From assembly GCA_018004935.1 (NCBI GenBank), contig JAGNBF010000034.1:20000-65920 (forward strand): 45,921 nucleotides of DNA, read 5' to 3'. The notes under the pieces were generated by a model. The model did no database searches and was not told the DNA's origin. It was given only the letters and a program-made list of their open reading frames with translations. The position numbers and the translations under genes are program-made. This stretch comes from Chloroflexota bacterium. Its GTDB lineage: Bacteria; Chloroflexota; Anaerolineae; Promineifilales; Promineifilaceae. This document shows, piece by piece, positions 18,229-27,135 of this stretch (position 1 is its first letter; the number at the start of each line of letters is the position of its first letter).

Positions 18229-19311
18229 ATGGCAATAAACGATCTACCCAGCACCGACACCGAATCGGCGGAAGAAACGAAATTTGAAATCACCGTTTCT
18301 CGCCACTTTGCCACCTGGCTGGCCGAGCAAAATGTTAGTCTGGCCTTTACTGTGCCGCCTCTCAAGCTGTTTTTAATTGGCTTGAAACCAGACGGGCAAC
18401 TATCCCTGTTTGAACGCACCTTCCAACGCTGTATGGGCGTCGCGGCCGCAGGCGATAGCCTCTACCTCAGCACCCGTTACCAGATATGGCGTCTAGAAAA
18501 TGCTCTCCCCTCTGAACAGTTGTGGGAAAGCCAATACGACCGACAATATATCCCTCGTCAAGTCTATACCACCGGGAGCGTGGGCACCCATGATGTGGCC
18601 GTAGATGACAGCGGGCGCGTCATCTTCGTCAACACCCGTTTTGGCTGTTTAGCCACCGTGAGTGATCAATACAACTTCATTCCCTTATGGCATCCACCCT
18701 ACCTGGATGGCCCTCGCCCTGGCGACCGTTGTCATTTGAATGGCGTGGCCCTCCGGGACGGTCGTCCCATCTATGTTACCAGCGTCAGCCAGACCAACGA
18801 GTTTGATAGCTGGCGTCAGCACCGGCGCAATGGTGGGGTTATTGTTGATGTGAACCGCAATGAAATTGTCGCCGATGGTTTTTCCATGCCCCATTCGCCA
18901 CGCTGGTACAAAAATACCCTTTGGGTAACCAATTCCGGTACCGGGCAGTTAGGGCGGGTAGATCTGGAACGTGGCTGTTTCGACCCAATTGCTTTTGCCC
19001 CCGGATTTTTACGTGGCCTCTGTTTGGTCGGAAACTACGCCGTTGTGGGTTCATCTAAACCCCGACGCGGCGATTTGTACTCGGGGTTGGTTCTGGATGA
19101 TGAATTAGCGCAACGAAACACTAAACCCCGCCTGGGACTGTTTATCATTGATCTGGTTAGCGGCCGCATTGCCCATTGGCTCTTCATCGAAACCGACCTG
19201 CGTGAATTGTATGATGTTGTGGCCTTGCCTGGTGTGCGCCAACCGATGGCCCTTGGTTTGCTCAGCGACGAAATTCAGCGCACCATCTGGTATGATCCCC
19301 TGACCCCATAA
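18229..19311 (+). CDS. TIGR03032 family protein, paralog 1
   Basis: 360 residues. It matches the family pattern I know as TIGR03032: FATWLAEQNVSLAFT at the start, STRYQIWRLENALP, IHDV-type and FVNTRFGCLATVS segments, DRCHLNGVALRDGRP, MPHSPRW and LWVTNSGTGQLGRVDLERG, GFLRGLCLVGNYAVVGSSKPR, ELYDVVALPGVRQPMALG. The repeating segments suggest a beta-propeller-like fold. No signal peptide. Function is unknown; the neighbour downstream is a clear paralog. Confidence 0.85.
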   Translation: MAINDLPSTDTESAEETKFEITVSRHFATWLAEQNVSLAFTVPPLKLFLIGLKPDGQLSLFERTFQRCMGVAAAGDSLYLSTRYQIWRLENALPSEQLWESQYDRQYIPRQVYTTGSVGTHDVAVDDSGRVIFVNTRFGCLATVSDQYNFIPLWHPPYLDGPRPGDRCHLNGVALRDGRPIYVTSVSQTNEFDSWRQHRRNGGVIVDVNRNEIVADGFSMPHSPRWYKNTLWVTNSGTGQLGRVDLERGCFDPIAFAPGFLRGLCLVGNYAVVGSSKPRRGDLYSGLVLDDELAQRNTKPRLGLFIIDLVSGRIAHWLFIETDLRELYDVVALPGVRQPMALGLLSDEIQRTIWYDPLTP

Positions 19312-19380
19312 AACCCATAGTATCACGACCTATTCTCTCTGGCTGAAACCCGAGGCAACAATACTGGCAACTTTGAACCT

Positions 19381-20472
19381 ATGTCTCACAATGGCGCATC
19401 CTTCCAATTTCTTAATCTAACCAACTACCAGGTGAGTAGTTCGCCTGGTTTTGCCACCTGGTTAGCCGAACAAAATGTGAGTGTGGCCCTGACGAACACC
19501 CTCGGCCACCGGCTTTTTCTCATTGGCCGGGGACCACGAGGCGAATTGAGCGTCATGTCTCAAAATTATGACCGTTGCATGGGGTTGGTAGCCCTTAATA
19601 GCCAAACCCTGTACATGGTTACGCGGTATCAGATTTGGCGTCTGGAAAACGCCCTGCCAGAGGGAGCAATGGAAGAGGATGGTTATGACCGCCTTTACAT
19701 TCCCCAAATGGCACATACCACCGGCCATCTCAATATCCACGATCTGGCGATTACAACGGCGGGCGAGATTTATTTTGTCAATACCCGCTTTGCCTGCCTC
19801 TCATCTGTGAGTCCACAAAAGAGTTTCCATCCCCGCTGGAAACCCCCTTTTATTACCGAATTAGCCCCGGAAGATCGGTGTCATCTAAATGGGCTGGCCT
19901 TGCGGGATGATAAGCCGCGTTACATGACTAGCTTTAGCCAGACAAACACCGCCGAAGGCTGGCGTGAGTTTCGGGTGGGCGGAGGGGTGGTGACAGATGT
20001 AACCACCAATGAAACGGTGGTCACGGGGTTAACGATGCCCCATTCGCCCCGGTATTATCGGGATGAACTGTGGCTAACCAATTCTGGTACGGGGGAGTTT
20101 GGGCGTGTGGATATGGAACGCGGCCGCTTTGAACCCCTGACCTTTGCCCCAGGTTTTTTGCGAGGGCTGACTTTTCATGGTGATTACGCCATTGTCGGTT
20201 CTTCTAAACCCCGACACGGCGATTTTTTTGAGGGTGTTCCTCTGCAAGAAGAATTAGACCGACGCCATATAGATGCAGTTCGTGGCTTTTTTGTTGTAGA
20301 TTTGCGCACCGGAGAGGTTTGCCACTGGTTCGCCCTTGAAGGTGTAACCGGTGAAATCTATGATGTGATTGTTTTGCCGGGTGTACGTCGGCCTAAGGCC
20401 ATTGCCCTCAACACAGACGACATTCAAAATATGGTAACGGTGGGGCCACCTGTTTCCTTGCAGGTACACTAA
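19381..20472 (+). CDS. TIGR03032 family protein, paralog 2
   Basis: 363 residues, colinear with the preceding protein over its whole length and sharing most motifs (TRYQIWRLENALP, RCHLNGLALRDDKP, MPHSPRYY, NSGTGEFGRVDMERG, GFLRGLTF, VGSSKPRHGD, YDVIVLPGVRRPKA). This is a tandem duplication with clear divergence. No signal peptide and no clear ribosome binding site; the 69-bp gap makes co-transcription likely. Function is unknown. Confidence 0.85.
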   Translation: MSHNGASFQFLNLTNYQVSSSPGFATWLAEQNVSVALTNTLGHRLFLIGRGPRGELSVMSQNYDRCMGLVALNSQTLYMVTRYQIWRLENALPEGAMEEDGYDRLYIPQMAHTTGHLNIHDLAITTAGEIYFVNTRFACLSSVSPQKSFHPRWKPPFITELAPEDRCHLNGLALRDDKPRYMTSFSQTNTAEGWREFRVGGGVVTDVTTNETVVTGLTMPHSPRYYRDELWLTNSGTGEFGRVDMERGRFEPLTFAPGFLRGLTFHGDYAIVGSSKPRHGDFFEGVPLQEELDRRHIDAVRGFFVVDLRTGEVCHWFALEGVTGEIYDVIVLPGVRRPKAIALNTDDIQNMVTVGPPVSLQVH

Positions 20473-20558
20473 ACCCGTACAAGGAGAGCCTATGAGATGA
20501 ACTGGTATACATTTTTATCCTAATTTTGGTTATTTTAGATCAACAGGAGCGATTTTTT

Positions 20559-22805
20559 ATGATTAAACAAACTGTCTTACCAACCAACATGACCATGGCA
20601 ATGCGGCAAACAACAATTCACCTGGGGAAAACTTCTCTTCCCCTCGAATTAACGATGCCCACGCCCACAATTGGCTGGATGATTCTTACTCAAACTAGCC
20701 TTGATGCTGATCAAAAACTGGATCAGGTGCGAGCTACCTTCCACCGGATGAATGTAGCCACAATGACCGTTTATCTAGGGACACCTGGAGCCAATGTCAA
20801 GAACCTGACGGAGCGTTTGTTGGCGGCTACCCGTTGGCTTCAGGATCAGCCAGAAAGCAAGGGGTTGCCGGTGAGTTATTTTGGCACGGGAGAACAAACG
20901 GGTGTGGCTCTGTACGCGGCCGCGAACCAAAATCGTCTCTCTGCCATTGTTTCCTGGAATGGCCAGGCCTTCCCCTCTTATCGTACCCTGCGCCAGGTCG
21001 CTACCCCATCCCTTCTCCTGGTAGATGAACAATCTGCCTGGCAAGATCGGTGGGCCAACCGCACCGCCCAATGGCAAATGGGTGCTCAAAGCCAGTTCCA
21101 ACTCCTACCCCAGGGTGATTTCGAGACCGTAACATTTGAATGGTACAAAAGCAATAGCCGTCGCTCTCGTGCGTCCCGTCCTGTTGCCCCCCTCAAACGA
21201 CTCCTGGCTACCGGTGCGCTGGCCATGGCTCTGGCTCTGCCTATTGCCATGCCTGCCATTGTGCAAGCGACCCCTCCCCAAGCCAATGTACCCACCATCG
21301 TTGCCGGTCAGACAGATGCTGATTTTGACTTCTCTGATGGGGTTGCCCTTTCCGTGAATGATGTTCAAGGTGACGGGTTCACTGGTTTAGCCAACAATGG
21401 TACTGCCCCCAGCGGCCGTCGCCAGGGTCAAGACCCGACCAAAAAGGGTGATGGATCCTATACCCTGGGAGCCGGAGATGTACAAGGAGATGGTTTCACC
21501 CCCCACACCGGTGAGATTTCCCTGATTGATGCCGGGGGACTGGAATTCTTTGTTAATACCAATATCACCTTTACAACCTCGTCTTCTGCCAGTGCCGCCG
21601 CCAGTGAAGCGACTTTTGCCCAGCCTGTGGCCGCTACGACACAGGGCGGGGGTACGGTTGCGACCTCTTTGAGTGATGCGTTTGATGGTTACAATGGTTT
21701 GATCGTCAACGGCGTCTCGTACAACAATAATGGTCTCGTTTCTCTGGAATGCATCGGGCCAATCAGTAATATTGAGCGGCAGATTGTTTACAATCCCCAA
21801 ACCATTGGTAACCTCAGCGTTTCGCGCAAGGTATTTGTACCTGATGATGATGAATTCATTCGTTGGATCAACGTGATTACCAACACAGGTGCGGGTATCG
21901 AAAATGTGATCCTCTCTACAAGCAACAACCTGGGTTCAGACGCTTCCACCCTGATTGTGACGAGTAGTGATGGGAATTCAACAGGTGAAGCAACCGATAA
22001 CTGGATCACAAGCTTCCAAAACTTCTCTGGAACCACTTCCTCGGACGTTCGTTTAGGTCATGTATTTCAAGGACCGGGTGCACCAGTTCCTCTCTCAGCC
22101 ATCAATTTTGTTGATGGATCTGATAATCCCAGTTGGACCTATGATTTTGACCTGAACCCCGGCGAAACGGCGATTATCATGAACTTTGCTACTGGTCAGC
22201 CATCACGGGCCGATACCGCCACCCAATCTGATGCGCTGGCTAATTTGCTTGGCTCTTCTCTGCAATGTCTGACACCCACGGAAATAGCCCAAATCGTTAA
22301 CTTTAATATCGTTACGGGTACGGCTTTGAGTGTGAGCCAGACAGATTCCCCGGATCCGGTAGGAGCAGGCCAGCCACTAACCTATACGGTTCAGGTCAAC
22401 AACAGTGGGGCGGTGGATGCCACGACTGTAGCCCTGACCGATACGTTACCGGTTGGGACAACTTACCAAAATGCCAGCGGTGCGGGTTGGACCTGTAATG
22501 AAGCCAGTGGGGTGGTGACGTGTGATATGCCTTCTCTGGCCTCTGGCGCGGCCGCAACCGTTACGGTGCAATTGTTGGCGCCTAATAGTGGGGCCACCAA
22601 TATCATCACCAACACGGTAACGACCAGTGCCGCCAATGCCAACGCTACCACAGATGTGGAACCGACGTTGGTATTTGTACCCACAGATGTATCCTTGACG
22701 GAATTTAGTGGGGCGCAGAATGGCGTCGCGGCCGCGATTGTGCTCACCGCTTTAGCCATCCCCGGCCTTGGTTGGCTCATCCGTCGTCGGCAACAGGCTG
22801 ATTAA
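20559..22805 (+). CDS. Surface protein with cytoplasmic hydrolase-like head, membrane segment and DUF11 exterior
   Basis: 748 residues. Residues about 1-200 are soluble. They contain GLPVSYFGTGEQTGVALYAAA followed by AIVSWNGQ and TPSLLLVDEQ, the pattern of dienelactone-hydrolase-like alpha/beta hydrolases, but the nucleophile position (usual GxSxG) reads GTGEQTG, without Ser. Then come a basic patch SNSRRSRASR and a hydrophobic helix LLATGALAMALALPIAMPAI. A large Asn/Thr/Ser-rich exterior follows, with a DUF11-type repeat (LSVSQTDSPDPVGAGQPLTYTV). The C terminus is a hydrophobic anchor ending LIRRRQQAD. ATG 20559 has AGGAG 9 nt upstream and is preferred over 20526. It could be a fusion of two ancestral genes. 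A terminator follows. Confidence 0.75.
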   Translation: MIKQTVLPTNMTMAMRQTTIHLGKTSLPLELTMPTPTIGWMILTQTSLDADQKLDQVRATFHRMNVATMTVYLGTPGANVKNLTERLLAATRWLQDQPESKGLPVSYFGTGEQTGVALYAAANQNRLSAIVSWNGQAFPSYRTLRQVATPSLLLVDEQSAWQDRWANRTAQWQMGAQSQFQLLPQGDFETVTFEWYKSNSRRSRASRPVAPLKRLLATGALAMALALPIAMPAIVQATPPQANVPTIVAGQTDADFDFSDGVALSVNDVQGDGFTGLANNGTAPSGRRQGQDPTKKGDGSYTLGAGDVQGDGFTPHTGEISLIDAGGLEFFVNTNITFTTSSSASAAASEATFAQPVAATTQGGGTVATSLSDAFDGYNGLIVNGVSYNNNGLVSLECIGPISNIERQIVYNPQTIGNLSVSRKVFVPDDDEFIRWINVITNTGAGIENVILSTSNNLGSDASTLIVTSSDGNSTGEATDNWITSFQNFSGTTSSDVRLGHVFQGPGAPVPLSAINFVDGSDNPSWTYDFDLNPGETAIIMNFATGQPSRADTATQSDALANLLGSSLQCLTPTEIAQIVNFNIVTGTALSVSQTDSPDPVGAGQPLTYTVQVNNSGAVDATTVALTDTLPVGTTYQNASGAGWTCNEASGVVTCDMPSLASGAAATVTVQLLAPNSGATNIITNTVTTSAANANATTDVEPTLVFVPTDVSLTEFSGAQNGVAAAIVLTALAIPGLGWLIRRRQQAD

Positions 22806-22834
22806 TCTTTCCTTTAAACAAACCCCTTTAACCT

Positions 22835-22872
22835 AAACCCCTCAGCCGGTATCCCCTGCTGAGGGGTTTTTT
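22835..22872 (+). terminator. Rho-independent terminator
   Basis: Stem AAACCCCTCAGC / GCTGAGGGGTTT followed by TTTTC, closing the surface protein transcription unit. Confidence 0.92.
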
Positions 22873-22956
22873 CTTACCCTGACAAATTCCCCGCCACAAA
22901 AATTTGCTTACAACCATTGCCTATGGTAATTTACATCTATAGCTCTGGATTTATTA

Positions 22957-23076
22957 TTGTCGTACCAGTTCATCTTTTTGTTTAGGGGATCCCTTACCAC
23001 CTTGGTTTACCTTGATCCTCTAAACCACAGTTTGTCGTTCATCTCATTGGCTTATCGTAACGACCCTTGTCGTTCA
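22957..23076 (+). promoter_or_regulatory. Possible operator region before the liv cluster
   Basis: TTGTCGT occurs three times (22957, 23032, 23067). The last belongs to a palindrome AACGAC-CCTT-GTCGTT (23059-23074), and TTGTCGTTCA is exactly repeated at 23032 and 23067. The region is the 340-bp gene-free stretch between the terminator and livG. No convincing promoter hexamers were found. Function is inferred. Confidence 0.35.
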
Positions 23077-23211
23077 ATTTGTTAAATCTAACCCAAGTTT
23101 AGCGTTCTATGCGAGAGCTGAAAAAGAATTGCTCTACTCCTATTCCCCGGTTTTCTCTTAAGACTCCGGTGAATCAAACCAGACAACCTAAACACACCAC
23201 CTGTAACCGGC

Positions 23212-23997
23212 ATGACCAACAACAACGTCAAAAAACCCTCCTTGCTCCAGGTCGAAAAAGTTACCCTCAGCTTTGGTGGCAATACCGCCCTGATGGAAGT
23301 CTCTTTTGATGTCTGTGAAGGTGAAATTCGCGCCATCATTGGGCCAAATGGTGCCGGTAAAACCTCTATGCTCAACTGCATTAGTGGTTTCTACCGTCCC
23401 CAAAAAGGACAAATCCTCTACCGCGACCAGGACCTTACCAAAGTGCCTACCCACCGAGTCGCCGAATTAGGAATTGCCCGCACCTTCCAGAATATCGCCC
23501 TCTACACCGGCCTCAGCACCCTCGATAACCTCATGGCCGCTCGCCATGTCCACATGAAACAAAACGCCCTCGCCAGTATGCTTTACTGGGGACCGGCCCA
23601 ACGAGAAGAAGTAAAACACCGGGCTGTCGTTGAAGAAATCATTGATTTTTTGGAAATCGCCCACATCCGCAAAGCCATTGTTGGTGCCTTACCCTATGGC
23701 CTGCGTAAACGCGTGGAATTAGGCCGCGCCCTGGCCATGGAACCCAAACTTCTTCTACTTGATGAACCTATGGCCGGTATGAATGTGGAAGAAAAAGAAG
23801 ATATGGCTCGCTTCATTCTGGATATTCATGAACGACGAGATATAACTATTGTCCTCATTGAACATGATATGGGGCTGGTAATGGACATCTCAGATCGTGT
23901 CGTCGTTCTCGACTTTGGTCGCAAGATTGGTGATGGTTTCCCCAACGAAATCAAAAATAATGAACACGTCATTCGTGCCTATTTGGGTCAGGTTTAG
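23212..23997 (+). CDS. livG: Branched-chain amino acid type ABC transporter ATPase LivG
   Basis: 261 residues. Walker A is GPNGAGKTS, the Q-loop region is ARTFQNIALYTGLSTLDNLM, the signature is LPYGLRKRVELGRALA, and Walker B is LLLLDEPMAGMN followed by EHDMGLVMDISDRVVVLDFG. The length and the extra helical insert are typical of LivG. It is one of two ATPases of a HAAT-family importer with LivF (31091). It opens an eight-gene one-strand cluster. No clear ribosome binding site is seen before the ATG. Confidence 0.92.
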   Translation: MTNNNVKKPSLLQVEKVTLSFGGNTALMEVSFDVCEGEIRAIIGPNGAGKTSMLNCISGFYRPQKGQILYRDQDLTKVPTHRVAELGIARTFQNIALYTGLSTLDNLMAARHVHMKQNALASMLYWGPAQREEVKHRAVVEEIIDFLEIAHIRKAIVGALPYGLRKRVELGRALAMEPKLLLLDEPMAGMNVEEKEDMARFILDIHERRDITIVLIEHDMGLVMDISDRVVVLDFGRKIGDGFPNEIKNNEHVIRAYLGQV

Positions 23998-24053
23998 ACG
24001 TAGAGAGTAAAGGGAGACCACTTTCCCCCTTTCTTACTCCTCACCACTTTCTT

Positions 24054-25967
24054 ATGAGCAAACCACAAACCCTCCCCCAATCCTTCTTACAACGTGCCCA
24101 ACAATACGGTAATCGCAAAACCGCTTTGCGCCAGAAAGAATTTGGCGTGTGGAAAGAGTTTACCTGGCAAGAGTCTTACGAGCAGGTTAAACAATTTTGC
24201 CTGGGAACAATTGCTCTAGGCCTGAAACGAGGTCAACACGTTGTCAGCGTAGGTGACAATGACCGGCAATATTTGTGGGCCTTCCTGGCTATTCACGCCG
24301 CTGGGGCGGTAAATGTCGGTCTTTATACCGACTCAACAGCCCAAGAAATGGCCTATGTCATCAGCCACAGCGACTCTGTTTTAGCCCTGGCCAAAGATCA
24401 AGAACAGTGCGACAAGTTTCTCGAAATCCGCGACAAAATTCCCAATATTAAAAAAGTGATCTACTGGGAAGATAAGGGATTATGGAATTACGACGATCCC
24501 TGGTTGATGCCGTTTGAGGAAGTGCAGGCGTTAGGGCGGGAACTGGCCAGCCGGGAGCCAGAGCGGTTTGAACAAGAAATCGCTTTGGGTCAGGGAGATG
24601 ATGTAGCCATGTTATGCTACACCTCTGGCACAACCGGTTTGCCCAAAGCCGTGATGCTTTCCCACACCAATATCATGCATTCCGGTCAGGCCTATATGGA
24701 TATTGATCCCCGCTTTGATACGGATAATCATCTCAGTTTTATGCCCATGGGCTGGATTGCTGAACCCATTTTCGGTTTTGTGCCCCATGCCCTGACGGGT
24801 ATGGTGATGAATTTTCCTGAAGAACCGGAAACAGTACGCGAAAATATCCGCGAAATCGCTCCAGAAAACCTCTTTTATAACTCCCGGCTGTGGGACAACC
24901 TGGTTGCGACAGTACAGGTACGAATGCACGATGCTACCTGGTTGAACCGCAAATTGTATGAGACGTTCCTACCCATTGGCTATCGCTACGCCGACAAAAA
25001 ATTGGCCAATGAACCCATTCCTTTAGGCCTGAAGTTGGCCTATAACCTGGGAAATCTCACGGTGTTTGGGCCATTGCGCGATCAGTTGGGGCTGGCTCGT
25101 TTACGTTCGGCTTATACCGCCGGGTCATCTCTCAGCCCGGATGCTATGCGTTTTTTCCATGCGTTAGGTATTAATTTAAAACAGATTTATGGCTCTACAG
25201 AAGTATCAGGAGGAGCAACACTGCACCGGGAGGGGGAAATTAAGTTTGCCAGTGTGGGCAAAGCGGCTCCCGGGGTGGAATTACGCATTAGTAATGAAGG
25301 GGAAATTCAGGTGAGTGGTCCCACGGTAATGGCCGGGTATTATAAGAACCCAGAAGCGACGGCCAAAGATATTGTGGTCGAAGCCAATGGTCAGCGCTGG
25401 TTTAAAACGGGAGATGCCGGTTACATTGACCCAGATGGGCATTTGATTTACCTGGATCGAGTCAAGGACATGATTAAATTGGCGAACGGGGAGAATTTTT
25501 CGCCGCAGTTTATTGAAGGCCGATTGAAGTTTAATCCTTATATTCGGGATGCGATGGCGATTGGGGGGGAGACGCGCAATTATGTCACGGCTCTGGTTAT
25601 TATTGACTTTGGCAATGTGGGGAACTGGGCGGAGAAGAACCGACTTGGTTACACCACGTTTGTCGATCTGTCGCAAAAACAAGAGGTGTATGAACTTATC
25701 CGTAAGGCGGTACAGGAAGTGAATGGGAGTTTACCCCCTTCAGGACAGGTGCAACGGTTTGTGTTGATGCACAAAGAGTTTGATGCGGATGAAGCGGAGA
25801 TGACGCGTACCCGTAAGTTGCGGCGTGGTTTTTTGGTAGAGCGGTATGGAGAGATTATTGAAGCAATGTATAACGGCGCGGAACAAATTCAGGTGCGTGC
25901 CCAGGTGAAGTATCAAGATGGATCGGAAGGGTTTGTAGAGACGTCCTTACGGATTGCGATACCTTAG
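24054..25967 (+). CDS. Long-chain acyl-CoA synthetase-like AMP-forming ligase
   Basis: 637 residues. Adenylation motifs are complete: YTSGTTGLPKAVMLSH (about 188-203), IYGSTEVSGG, and TGDAGYIDPDGHLIYLDRVKDMIKLANGENFSP near 460. It forms an acyl-CoA from a carboxylic acid, ATP and CoA in the cytoplasm. Its place between livG and livH suggests that the transported compound is activated on entry. Ligases of this type embedded in liv-like clusters are known in other phyla. The exact chain length or aromatic nature of the substrate cannot be read from the sequence. Confidence 0.88.
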   Translation: MSKPQTLPQSFLQRAQQYGNRKTALRQKEFGVWKEFTWQESYEQVKQFCLGTIALGLKRGQHVVSVGDNDRQYLWAFLAIHAAGAVNVGLYTDSTAQEMAYVISHSDSVLALAKDQEQCDKFLEIRDKIPNIKKVIYWEDKGLWNYDDPWLMPFEEVQALGRELASREPERFEQEIALGQGDDVAMLCYTSGTTGLPKAVMLSHTNIMHSGQAYMDIDPRFDTDNHLSFMPMGWIAEPIFGFVPHALTGMVMNFPEEPETVRENIREIAPENLFYNSRLWDNLVATVQVRMHDATWLNRKLYETFLPIGYRYADKKLANEPIPLGLKLAYNLGNLTVFGPLRDQLGLARLRSAYTAGSSLSPDAMRFFHALGINLKQIYGSTEVSGGATLHREGEIKFASVGKAAPGVELRISNEGEIQVSGPTVMAGYYKNPEATAKDIVVEANGQRWFKTGDAGYIDPDGHLIYLDRVKDMIKLANGENFSPQFIEGRLKFNPYIRDAMAIGGETRNYVTALVIIDFGNVGNWAEKNRLGYTTFVDLSQKQEVYELIRKAVQEVNGSLPPSGQVQRFVLMHKEFDADEAEMTRTRKLRRGFLVERYGEIIEAMYNGAEQIQVRAQVKYQDGSEGFVETSLRIAIP

Positions 25968-25975
25968 CGAAATTA

Positions 25976-26041
25976 TGAATGGTGAATGGTGAATGGTGAA
26001 TGGTGAATGGTTTCATTCCCAATTCACCATTCACCATTAAT
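25976..26041. repeat. Heptanucleotide tandem repeat with inverted copy
   Basis: GAATGGT repeated about five times, then the inverse (CAATTCACCATTCACCATT), so it can fold into a hairpin. It fills the spacer between the ligase and livH and comes within 10 bp of the livH ATG, in place of a normal ribosome binding site. Confidence 0.8.
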
Positions 26042-26049
26042 ATGGTCAT

Positions 26050-27066
26050 ATGAACTGGCAATTACTTCCTCAATTTGCGATTACGGGTATTCTGAATGGC
26101 GGACCGATTGCGTTGATTGCGCTGGGTCTGGTGCTGATTTTTAAGTCGTCGGAGATTTTTAATTTTTCCCAGGGGCAGATGTTGCTGTTTGGGACGATGA
26201 CGACATGGTGGTTTGCGGCGGAAGAGGGGGGGCTGGGTTTGCCGTTACCCCTGGCGATTGTGGCGGCGTTGTTGACTTCGGTTTTGTTAGGGATGGTGAT
26301 TGAACGGTTGGCCCTGCGGCCGCTAACAGGTCAGCCACTCCTGTCTATTATTTTGATGACTCTGGCTCTAGCACAAGTGTTACAGGCTCTTGTGGTTTTG
26401 CTTTTTGGTACGGTACAACGTAATTTTCCGGTTATTTTTAATGTGGCGGCCCCATACCGGATTGGTTTGCCGATTCGTAACCCAAACGCGGCCGCGGACG
26501 CTGTGTGCCGTTTTGCTTTTGGTGACGACGCGGCCGCGCAAGCCGCCAACTGTACCATCCTCATCCTCAAACAAAACCTCGTCTGGTCCTTTGTCGTGGC
26601 CATGATCGCCGTATTTCTTCTCTGGTTATTCTTCCAATATACCAATGCCGGTCTGGCTATGCGGGCCACCGCCGAAAACCATGAAACCGCCCAGGCTGTG
26701 GGTATTCGCATTAACCGCGTTTTTGCCACATCCTGGGGCATTGCCGGTGTTATCGCTACTCTGGGTGGCATCCTTATCGCGACGGCCAGCGGTCTGGACT
26801 CTAGCCTACCCATCGTTGTGCTCAGCGCCTTCCCTGCCGTCTTGCTAGGAGGGCTGGAATCTATTCCCGGGGCTATTATTGGCGGTTTAATTGTTGGTCT
26901 GGCGCAGGGGTTGGTGGCTCTACCCAACGACCAATTTTTCTTGGGCGGTGAAAGTGGTGCCATCATCCGTACATCCGCACCCATCATTCCCTACCTCATC
27001 CTACTCGTTGTCCTGGTTATCCGCCCCGATGGCCTCTTTGGGCAAAAACGCATCGAAAGAATCTGA
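26050..27066 (+). CDS. livH: Branched-chain amino acid type ABC transporter permease LivH
   Basis: 338 residues with about eight hydrophobic segments. It begins with GILNGGPIALIALGLVLIFKSSEIFNFSQGQM, the usual LivH opening, and contains the coupling motif ENHETAQAVGIRINRVFATSWGIAGVIATLGG. An internal hydrophilic stretch (about residues 125-175, RNPNAAADAVCRFAFGDDAAAQA) is longer than in typical LivH and holds two GCGGCCGC sites about 40 bp apart. It pairs with LivM. Confidence 0.9.
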   Translation: MNWQLLPQFAITGILNGGPIALIALGLVLIFKSSEIFNFSQGQMLLFGTMTTWWFAAEEGGLGLPLPLAIVAALLTSVLLGMVIERLALRPLTGQPLLSIILMTLALAQVLQALVVLLFGTVQRNFPVIFNVAAPYRIGLPIRNPNAAADAVCRFAFGDDAAAQAANCTILILKQNLVWSFVVAMIAVFLLWLFFQYTNAGLAMRATAENHETAQAVGIRINRVFATSWGIAGVIATLGGILIATASGLDSSLPIVVLSAFPAVLLGGLESIPGAIIGGLIVGLAQGLVALPNDQFFLGGESGAIIRTSAPIIPYLILLVVLVIRPDGLFGQKRIERI

Positions 27067-27126
27067 TTATTTACGATTGACGATTCGCACAACAATCATC
27101 AATCGTAAATCGTAAATCGTAAATCA
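27067..27126. repeat. CGTAAAT heptamer repeat
   Basis: Tandem AATCGTA/CGTAAAT units in the spacer between livH and livM. The same unit recurs at about 1085-1102. AAGAGG (27126-27131) before the livM ATG directly follows. Confidence 0.75.
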
Positions 27127-27135
27127 AGAGGTTTT

